From Clostridia bacterium (lineage in GTDB: Bacteria; Bacillota; DSM-521; Neomoorellales; Neomoorellaceae), in contig JAAYGJ010000113.1 of NCBI GenBank assembly GCA_012727745.1, positions 1 through 7,988 on the forward strand: a stretch of 7,988 nt of DNA. Reading direction: 5' to 3'. Positions 1 to 5,041 of the stretch are shown here, in pieces; positions within the stretch are counted from its first letter, which is position 1, and the number at the start of each line of letters is the position of its first letter. The notes below the pieces were generated by a model, which made no database searches, was not told the DNA's origin, and saw only the letters and a program-made list of their open reading frames with translations. Position numbers and translations under genes: made by a program.

Positions 1-12
1 GGAGGGTGAAAG

Positions 13-1029
13 ATGCAACAAGATGGAAAAACCGTCAGACAATGGCGAGTAGGGTCGTTTTCAATGGCATTAGCTTTAATTTTCTTTGGTGTGGTTACCT
101 TGGTGTACCGGCAAGAGCCCCATCTTGTCCCCCAATTAATACTTAACTGGTGGCCGCTTGTACTGATATTGTTGGGCATAGAAGTTCTCCTGGCCGGTTA
201 TTTTTGTCGGGAAGAGGTGCCAAGGATAAAATATGATTTCTTAGCTTTAATCTTTGTTTTCGTTATCGGAGTTGCCAGTTTGGGACTTTATGTTTTCAAC
301 AGCAGCGGTTTTGCAGCCAGGCTGATCCAGGCCCTGGGGGCAGTAAGCTTTACAGTTGATCTGCCGGAAAAAAGAGTGGCTGTACCGGAAGAGGTGCAGA
401 AAATCATCGTCCAGGGAGCTGGAGGCGGGTGGCACAACTTGCAGTTACGTGGCGGCAAATCTGAGGGCCAACTGGTATATTTTGGCCAGGCGCTGGTTAC
501 AACTAGCTCTGAAGCGGAAGCAAAAGAATTTGCGCATAACGCCGGTCTATTTAGCCGTCAAGTCGGCGATACCCTGTTCTTGGAACTGAGGGGAGTACCC
601 TTAAGCCATGGATTTGGCCCTTCAGCTAGAGTACTAGTAGGCACCCTAATTCTTCCTGCCGGGCTGGAAGTAGAGGTGGCTGGCGCTGAGAACTGGGTAG
701 AGTTGGAAGTGATTATGGAACAGATGGAGGCAGAGTGGAATATAAGCAACTCGGGCTCCATCAGGGTGACTTTAGACCGGGGCATTAACGCCCAAATTGA
801 GGCTTATTCCCGCGCAGCAGATTTGTTACAAGGGAATGTTGAATGGGAGATTAAAAATGGGGCAGCTGCTCCAACCCATGAGCTCGCGAACAAACCCTCC
901 GAGCAGGAATTAGCGGTGATTTCATATAGTCAGGCGGAGCCGGAAATAATGGCCCGGGCTACTATCGGCGAAGGTGGACCGCTGTTAAGGCTATCATCGC
1001 GAGATGCAATCATAATAAATGTCCGTTGA
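13..1029 (+). CDS. Membrane protein with LiaI/LiaF-like transmembrane region and large soluble C-terminal domain
   Basis: Function is unknown. The 338-residue protein has three hydrophobic segments at about residues 14-32, 41-63 and 74-95. The second contains WWPLVLILLGIEVLL, which closely resembles the LiaI/LiaF-like (DUF5668-type) membrane module. Residues from about 110 to the end are soluble and rich in short beta-prone stretches. The part around 210-285 (LPAGLEVEVAG, then N/S/G-rich alternating strands) recalls the repetitive beta-sheet domains found in LiaF and DUF4097-like proteins. Such proteins often take part in cell-envelope stress sensing, but nothing here ties this one to a named pathway. 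The ATG at 13 is preceded by GGAGGGTG at 1-8, a good ribosome site. No promoter is visible because the window begins at that site. It occupies the place before ftsY where many Firmicutes have smc. Gene reality is confident; function is not. Confidence 0.85.
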   Translation: MQQDGKTVRQWRVGSFSMALALIFFGVVTLVYRQEPHLVPQLILNWWPLVLILLGIEVLLAGYFCREEVPRIKYDFLALIFVFVIGVASLGLYVFNSSGFAARLIQALGAVSFTVDLPEKRVAVPEEVQKIIVQGAGGGWHNLQLRGGKSEGQLVYFGQALVTTSSEAEAKEFAHNAGLFSRQVGDTLFLELRGVPLSHGFGPSARVLVGTLILPAGLEVEVAGAENWVELEVIMEQMEAEWNISNSGSIRVTLDRGINAQIEAYSRAADLLQGNVEWEIKNGAAAPTHELANKPSEQELAVISYSQAEPEIMARATIGEGGPLLRLSSRDAIIINVR

Positions 1030-1091
1030 AACAGCTAAAGCCACCTGGTAGCTAATGGGGTATTATATTACTTTTGTTTTATGTTGACGTT

Positions 1092-1101
1092 CTGCCGGCA
1101 G
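1092..1101. repeat. Perfect 10-bp palindrome CTGCCGGCAG upstream of ftsY
   Basis: CTGCC is followed directly by GGCAG, giving a perfect dyad with no spacer. It lies just after a TTGACG hexamer (1084-1089) that could be a -35 box, though no convincing -10 box is found at 16-18 nt from it. It might be a protein-binding site for an ftsY promoter, but a 10-bp palindrome can arise by chance. Confidence 0.3.
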
Positions 1102-1104
1102 TTG

Positions 1105-1171
1105 TTGCTGTTAATCTTTTTCAACAGCGGGACTTATCTTGTGGGTCTCTCTGCTGCCAAGCAAACCTTGG
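1105..1171 (+). promoter_or_regulatory. Candidate structured leader RNA upstream of ftsY
   Basis: Three potential helices lie in a row. P0 pairs GCTGTT (1107-1112) with AACAGC (1123-1128). P1 pairs CAGCGGGAC (1125-1133) with GTCTCTCTG (1145-1153), with one C/T mismatch and one G-U pair. P2 is a perfect 5-bp hairpin, CCAAG (1157-1161) with CTTGG (1167-1171). P0 and P1 share bases 1125-1128 and so exclude each other. P1 hides TCTCTCT (1146-1152), which could otherwise pair with the 3' arm of the downstream terminator-like hairpin (GGGGAGA, 1201-1207). This is the layout of a transcription attenuator. It matches no riboswitch or T-box consensus I recognise. All pairings were found by eye, without folding energies or homologues. 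Confidence 0.4.
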
Positions 1172-1179
1172 ACAAAATA

Positions 1180-1213
1180 TCTCCTCTCTGGTAAATTAGA
1201 GGGGAGAATTTTT
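1180..1213 (+). terminator. Terminator-like hairpin (attenuator candidate) just upstream of ftsY
   Basis: TCTCCTCTCT (1180-1189) pairs with AGAGGGGAGA (1198-1207) over 10 bp with a single G-U pair and an 8-nt loop. The stem is followed by A and five T residues (1209-1213), the form of an intrinsic terminator. It could end the transcript of the upstream membrane-protein gene. However, only 24 nt remain between it and the ftsY start, too little for a separate promoter. Transcription of ftsY must therefore cross it, which suggests attenuation or partial read-through. The left arm could also pair weakly with the ftsY ribosome site at 1225-1230. Confidence 0.65.
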
Positions 1214-1222
1214 AATGTTTCT

Positions 1223-1230
1223 AAGGGGGA
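1223..1230 (+). promoter_or_regulatory. Ribosome binding site that sets the ftsY start
   Basis: AAGGGGGA lies 7 nt before the TTG at 1238. The longer open frame beginning at TTG 1139 has no such site and runs through the terminator-like hairpin, so 1238 is the better start. Confidence 0.8.
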
Positions 1231-1237
1231 CTGGCGA

Positions 1238-2161
1238 TTGAGCTTATTTAACAAGCTGAAAGAAAGTTTAAGTAAGACCAGGCAAAATTTAAGCCAGCGG
1301 GTTGGTGCTTTGTTGACAGGTAGCAGCCAGTTGGACGCTTCGTTCTTCGAAGAACTGGAAGAAATACTGCTGACTGCTGATGTAGGAGCGCGAACCAGTA
1401 TGGAACTAGTGGAACGTTTGCAGCAGGAAGTAAAAACCAGGAGAATAACTGAGCCGGCGGCAGTAGCCGGCCTGCTGCAGGAAGAAGTTAGCCGCCTGCT
1501 GGGCGAAGAGGGGCGGCTGTGCTGGTCGCCAACGCCGCCTACGGTAATTCTGGTGGTGGGGGTTAACGGTGTCGGTAAGACCACAACTATCGGCAAGCTC
1601 GCCTACCGCCTGCATCGGGAAGGCAAAAAGGTAATCCTGGCAGCAGGGGATACCTTCCGGGCGGCAGCCGGGGAACAACTGGCAGTCTGGGCTGAGCGGG
1701 CGGGAGCGGGGTTAATCCGCCACCAGGCCGGTGCTGACCCGGGGGCAGTGGTTTATGATGCTCTCCAGGCGGCCCGTAACCGCAGAACTGATGTGGTACT
1801 GGTCGATACAGCCGGACGTCTGCAAACCAAAGTAAACTTAATGGAAGAATTGAAGAAAGTCCGGCGGGTAATAGAGCGGGAAGTTCCCGGCGCACCCCAC
1901 GAAGTTTTGCTGGTGCTGGACGCAACTTCCGGGCAAAATGCCCTTTCCCAGGCCAAGCTTTTTCATGAGGCGGTGGGAGTTACCGGTATTGCCCTGACCA
2001 AATTGGACGGTACTGCCAAGGGCGGAGTTGTGTTGGCTATTGGCAATGAGATGGGTTTGCCTGTAAAACTGGTCGGCCTGGGCGAAGGAGTAGATGACTT
2101 AAAGGAGTTCCAACCCCGGGATTTTGCGGCTGCCTTATTTAGCGATTTAAGCTCCATTTAA
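1238..2161 (+). CDS. ftsY: Signal recognition particle receptor FtsY
   Basis: FtsY is the membrane-associated GTPase that receives Ffh-SRP-ribosome complexes and hands nascent membrane proteins to the Sec translocon. With a TTG start the protein has 307 residues. This is the short NG form usual in Firmicutes, without the long acidic A domain of enterobacteria. The N-terminus (LFNKLKESLSKTRQNL) is a likely amphipathic membrane-binding helix, followed by the helical N domain to about residue 95. The G domain shows the P-loop GVNGVGKTT (108-116), GDTFRAAAGEQL (137-148), DTAGR (190-194), TKLDGTAKGG (254-263) and the FtsY-typical end GEGVDDLKEFQPRDFAAALF. Codons 1139-1237 are also open in this frame but unlikely to be translated. 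It stands apart from ffh, separated by two metabolic genes. Expression may be controlled by the leader hairpins upstream. Confidence 0.96.
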   Translation: MSLFNKLKESLSKTRQNLSQRVGALLTGSSQLDASFFEELEEILLTADVGARTSMELVERLQQEVKTRRITEPAAVAGLLQEEVSRLLGEEGRLCWSPTPPTVILVVGVNGVGKTTTIGKLAYRLHREGKKVILAAGDTFRAAAGEQLAVWAERAGAGLIRHQAGADPGAVVYDALQAARNRRTDVVLVDTAGRLQTKVNLMEELKKVRRVIEREVPGAPHEVLLVLDATSGQNALSQAKLFHEAVGVTGIALTKLDGTAKGGVVLAIGNEMGLPVKLVGLGEGVDDLKEFQPRDFAAALFSDLSSI

Positions 2162-2193
2162 AAGGAAAACTGTTCTTGAGGGCAAGCGGCATA

Positions 2194-2217
2194 TTACTTC
2201 TTTATCTTACTTCTTTA
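2194..2217. repeat. Tandem 11-bp direct repeat TTACTTCTTTA in the ftsY-mtaD gap
   Basis: TTACTTCTTTA occurs at 2194-2204 and again at 2207-2217, a period of 13 nt with a TC spacer. It ends 7 nt before the mtaD ribosome site (GGGGG, 2225-2229). The 75-nt gap shows no terminator and no convincing promoter. The repeat may be a binding site or simply a pyrimidine-rich duplication. Confidence 0.4.
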
Positions 2218-2236
2218 CGTTTACGGGGGTATAGCT

Positions 2237-3529
2237 ATGGCGAAATATTTAATTAAAGGATGTGCCGTTATCCCAATAAGCGGGCCGGTAATTGAAAACG
2301 GCGCTATTGCTATTAGTGACGACCGTTTGGAATATGTTGGTTCGCTGGCAGAACTGCCACCGGATTGGCAGCAACAGGAAACTATTGCTGCGGCGGATAT
2401 GATAGCCCTGCCCGGCCTGGTTAACAGCCATACCCATGCCGGTATGACGCTGCTTCGCAGTTATGCCGATGACCTACCGCTCCAACAGTGGTTGGAAGAG
2501 AAAATCTGGCCCCGGGAAGATCAGCTGGAACGAGAGGATATATACTGGGGTACCAAGTTGGCATTGCTGGAAATGATACGCTCAGGCACTACTACCTTTG
2601 CCGATATGTATTTTCATATGGACAGTGTAGCTGAGGCAGTGGTTGCAGCAGGCTTAAGGGCCTCTCTCAGCCAGGGTCTTATCGGCCTGCAGGATGACAG
2701 CAAAGAGCGTTTAGCAACCGGCATCAGCCTGGTTAAGGAATGGCAGGGCGCCGGCGACGGACGTATAACTACCATGCTAGGTCCTCATGCCCCCTATACT
2801 TGTACACCACAGTACCTTCAGAAAGTTGTCGATGCTGCCGCTGCACTGAACGTTGGTTTACATATTCACCTGGCAGAAACCCAGGAAGAGGTAGCCAATG
2901 TTAGCAAATTATACGGGGCTACGCCGGTTGTTCTGGTAGATCAACTGGGCTTGTTTGAGTTGCCGGTGTTGGCGGCCCACTGCGTCCACCTAACCTCGGA
3001 GGAGATTGCTATCCTGGCGCTTAAAAAGGTGGGAGTTGCCCATTGCCCGGAAAGCAACCTGAAACTGGCCAGCGGTGTAGCACCGGTTCCGGCAATGCTG
3101 GCAGCAGGTGTACGGGTGGCAATTGGCACCGATAGCGCCGCCAGTAATAACAACCTGGATATGGTGGCGGAAATGCGGACGGCAGCTTTGCTGGCCAAAG
3201 GGGTTAGTACTGATCCTACTACGGTGCCGGCTTCCCAGGCACTTACAATGGCCACTTTGCATGGAGCTATGGCCTTAGGTTTGGACAGGGAAATTGGTAC
3301 CCTGGAGGCAGGCAAAAAGGCTGACCTAATTCTGATTAAACGGCGGCAACCTCATTTAATGCCCTGCCATGATTTAGAAGCTAATCTGGTCTATGCAGCC
3401 CGGGGCAGCGATGTGGATACGGTAATTGTCAACGGAAAAATTTTAATGGCCGGCGGGGATTTTAAGACTCTGGATGCTGAAAAAATTTATGCCGAGGTAG
3501 ATAAAAGGATTAAAAAGTTTTATAACTAA
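2237..3529 (+). CDS. mtaD: 5'-methylthioadenosine/S-adenosylhomocysteine deaminase
   Basis: This cytosolic metal-dependent amidohydrolase (430 residues, normal family length) deaminates 5'-methylthioadenosine and S-adenosylhomocysteine to their inosyl forms. It thereby clears inhibitory by-products of SAM-using enzymes. The metal-binding and catalytic pattern is complete: HTH (H65, H67) in NSHTHAGMTLLRSYADD, H184 in GPHAPYT, HIHLAET (H211 and catalytic E214), H248 in AAHCVH, and D299 in IGTDSAASNNNLDM. WLEEKIWPRE near residues 85-94 is typical of the MtaD subgroup rather than of cytosine or chlorohydrolase relatives. The ATG follows GGGGGT at 2225-2230 by 6 nt. It is likely co-transcribed with ftsY, since no terminator separates them. 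Adenosine or another purine nucleoside as the true substrate cannot be excluded from sequence alone. Confidence 0.9.
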   Translation: MAKYLIKGCAVIPISGPVIENGAIAISDDRLEYVGSLAELPPDWQQQETIAAADMIALPGLVNSHTHAGMTLLRSYADDLPLQQWLEEKIWPREDQLEREDIYWGTKLALLEMIRSGTTTFADMYFHMDSVAEAVVAAGLRASLSQGLIGLQDDSKERLATGISLVKEWQGAGDGRITTMLGPHAPYTCTPQYLQKVVDAAAALNVGLHIHLAETQEEVANVSKLYGATPVVLVDQLGLFELPVLAAHCVHLTSEEIAILALKKVGVAHCPESNLKLASGVAPVPAMLAAGVRVAIGTDSAASNNNLDMVAEMRTAALLAKGVSTDPTTVPASQALTMATLHGAMALGLDREIGTLEAGKKADLILIKRRQPHLMPCHDLEANLVYAARGSDVDTVIVNGKILMAGGDFKTLDAEKIYAEVDKRIKKFYN

Positions 3530-3572
3530 CAGGGCTGGAACAGAGAGCAGAGTACATTGTGGGGGTGGAACA

Positions 3573-4511
3573 ATGGAATACCGACAGCTGGGGCAAACCG
3601 GAATGAGGGTTTCTGAACTTTGTTTCGGCGCTTTGCCGATAGGCCCGCGGCAGAAAAATCTCCCAGTTGATACCTGCGCCGGCATTATCAAAAGGGCTCT
3701 GTCTGCAGGGGTTAATTTTATAGATACAGCCCAGTCGTATGAGACTTACGAGCCTATCCGCAGGGCTGTCCAGGATTATGGCCGCGAAGTTATCATTGCT
3801 ACTAAATCGATGGCAAAAACTTATGAAGAGATGGAACGGGCTATTACCGAAGCCCGGGAACAGCTTGAGGCAGATTATATTCATATCTTTCACCTGCACG
3901 CTGCCCGGGCGACGGAACAGGTATTTAGCGAAAGAGCAGGGGCGTTGCGCTGCTTGGTGGAGGCCAGAGAAAAGGGGATTATTGGAGCAGTCGGTCTGGC
4001 TACTCACAGCGTGGCAGCAGTTAAAAAAGCAGCGACTATGAAAGAAATAGACGTCATTTTTCCCCTTTTGAACATGAAAGGCATGGGCATTGTTGACGGT
4101 ACCCGTGAGGAAATGCTGGCTGCTGTCTACGAAGCTGTAGCTGCCGGCAAAGGCGTTTACCTGATGAAGGCCCTGGCAGGGGGAAACTTATTGGACTGCT
4201 ACCAGGAAGCCATGAACTTTGTTCGCCGAGTGCCGGGGATTGCTGCCATAGCCGTGGGGATGGTCAGCGAGGCTGAAGTGGACTATAATTTGCGTTTTTT
4301 CAATAATACTGCAGTGGGAGAAATACAGCGCAGCAACAAAGAATTTAGGATAGTGGAGAGTATTTGCAAAGGCGACGGTGTCTGTCAGGATGCCTGTGCC
4401 AATGGGGCTATTACTGTAGTTGATGGTAAAGCTCGGATTAATGCCGGCAAATGTATTCTATGTGGCTATTGTACTGAAGTCTGTCCTCAATTTGCTATCC
4501 GGCTGGTCTAA
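3573..4511 (+). CDS. Aldo/keto reductase with C-terminal two-cluster ferredoxin domain
   Basis: Residues 1-250 form an aldo/keto reductase TIM barrel, a fold that usually reduces carbonyls with NAD(P)H. The expected catalytic tetrad is present: D51 and Y56 (NFIDTAQSYETYE), K78 (IIATKSM) and H109 (HLHA). Residues 262-312 form a bacterial ferredoxin domain. The second motif is complete (C294, C297, C300, C304-P). The first has C265, C271 and C275, but Asp268 stands where the second cysteine is expected. One cluster may therefore be Asp-ligated or 3Fe-4S. The fusion suggests electron exchange with ferredoxin-type partners in an anaerobe; the substrate is unknown. The start follows GGGGGTGG at 3561-3568, 43 nt after mtaD, so the two genes are probably co-transcribed. 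No terminator follows before the ylxM promoter. Confidence 0.88.
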   Translation: MEYRQLGQTGMRVSELCFGALPIGPRQKNLPVDTCAGIIKRALSAGVNFIDTAQSYETYEPIRRAVQDYGREVIIATKSMAKTYEEMERAITEAREQLEADYIHIFHLHAARATEQVFSERAGALRCLVEAREKGIIGAVGLATHSVAAVKKAATMKEIDVIFPLLNMKGMGIVDGTREEMLAAVYEAVAAGKGVYLMKALAGGNLLDCYQEAMNFVRRVPGIAAIAVGMVSEAEVDYNLRFFNNTAVGEIQRSNKEFRIVESICKGDGVCQDACANGAITVVDGKARINAGKCILCGYCTEVCPQFAIRLV

Positions 4512-4535
4512 CTGTCAAAGTAATTACCTTGACAG
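4512..4535. promoter_or_regulatory. 24-bp near-perfect dyad, candidate operator over the ylxM-ffh promoter
   Basis: The left half-site CTGTCAAAGTAA meets the right half-site TTACCTTGACAG. They are inverted copies matching at 11 of 12 positions, with GTAATTAC as the perfect palindromic core. The right arm is also the -35 box of the promoter at 4529-4557, so a bound dimer would block RNA polymerase. No T-run follows, which argues against a terminator. The regulator is unknown, and the site does not match the LexA, Fur, Rex or NrdR consensus as I know them. Confidence 0.6.
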
Positions 4536-4557
4536 GGTCGGAAAAGATATCTATAAT
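4529..4557 (+). promoter_or_regulatory. Consensus sigma-A promoter for the ylxM-ffh-rpsP operon
   Basis: TTGACA (4529-4534) and TATAAT (4552-4557) are both exact consensus hexamers with the ideal 17-nt spacer. Transcription should begin near 4563-4565, only about 10 nt before the ylxM ATG at 4574. The TTG of the -35 box opens a longer reading frame that would add 15 residues to YlxM, but it lies upstream of the predicted start site and is not expected to be used from this promoter. Confidence 0.85.
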
Positions 4558-4573
4558 CTTGTTGGTGGTAGTG

Positions 4574-4984
4574 ATGCTTGACCAATTGGCCCGGGTAGCT
4601 CGCCTTTATGATTTTTATGGCCCACTTCTTACCAGCAAACAAAGACGCTGGTTGGAGCTCCATTATCATTACGATTATTCGCTGGGAGAGATAGCCAGGG
4701 AAGTGGGCATCAGCCGGCAGGCAGTCAATGATGGCTTAAGGAGGGCTATTAAATCTCTAGAGGAATATGAGGCCTCCCTGGGGTTTGTGCAGCGGGATCT
4801 GACCATGCGCAAACAACTAACGCGGGCAAAAGATTATATAGCTAACTACCTCAGCAAAGGCTGTGAGGACGATTTACACCGAGCTCTGGGTCTATTGCAG
4901 CAATTATTGATGTTGCCAGAGGGTAGCGTTCCTTGCCAGGGCCAAAGTGCAGCAGCAGAAAAGGAACAGCGAACCCACCCGTAG
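4574..4984 (+). CDS. ylxM: YlxM/p13-like helix-turn-helix protein, SRP-associated
   Basis: This small cytosolic protein (136 residues from the ATG) belongs to the YlxM family, which is encoded next to ffh in most Firmicutes and has been linked to SRP function. The conserved block LYDFYGPLLTSKQRRWLELHYHYDYSLGEIAREVGISRQAVNDGLRRAIKSLEEYE is split here by role: residues 11-34 form the family signature, and residues 36-60 form a sigma-70 region 4-like helix-turn-helix. The tail from about residue 75 is longer than in the Bacillus protein and ends in a polar Gln/Ala/Glu-rich stretch. The ATG is favoured because the N-terminus then matches the family and the predicted transcript begins just upstream. 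GTG 4571 is an alternative. The ribosome site is weak (GGTGGT, 4564-4569), and the expected 5' leader is about 10 nt. Confidence 0.88.
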   Translation: MLDQLARVARLYDFYGPLLTSKQRRWLELHYHYDYSLGEIAREVGISRQAVNDGLRRAIKSLEEYEASLGFVQRDLTMRKQLTRAKDYIANYLSKGCEDDLHRALGLLQQLLMLPEGSVPCQGQSAAAEKEQRTHP

Positions 4985-5041
4985 TTGCTCGCCGTTTCAG
5001 ATGCCGGAAACAATTATTAACAGCAGGGGGGTGTAAAAGAA

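Noticed and set aside
1033..1053. Small hairpin AGCTA/TAGCT as terminator of the first gene
   Set aside because: The stem is only 5 bp with an 11-nt loop and is not directly followed by a T-run.
1139..1237. Upstream TTG start that would lengthen FtsY by 33 residues
   Set aside because: It lacks a ribosome site and its codons run through the terminator-like hairpin; TTG 1238 has AAGGGGGA at ideal spacing and gives the family-like N-terminus.
1030..1237. SRP RNA (ffs) gene next to ftsY
   Set aside because: The conserved domain with the GGAA tetraloop and the flanking AGCAG/CAGG bases was not found on either strand of this gap.
1111..1596. 161-codon open frame on the minus strand over ftsY, and similar ones over mtaD, the reductase and ffh
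   Set aside because: They mirror strongly conserved + strand genes, show no recognisable motifs and have Ser/Pro/Arg-rich compositions typical of antisense frames.
3541..3572. T-box-like stretch GGGGGTGGAAC before the reductase gene
   Set aside because: It lacks the rest of the T-box sequence, a specifier stem and a terminator, and fits simply as a ribosome binding site.
4490..4518. Divergent promoter from the left arm of the dyad (TTGACA on the minus strand)
   Set aside because: The hexamer at 17-nt spacing is GCAAAT, only half matching a -10 box, and no minus-strand gene follows.
4529..4573. TTG start adding 15 hydrophobic residues (ISIILLVVV) to YlxM
   Set aside because: The TTG is the -35 box of the consensus promoter, so it precedes the expected transcript; the extension is not a feature of the YlxM family.
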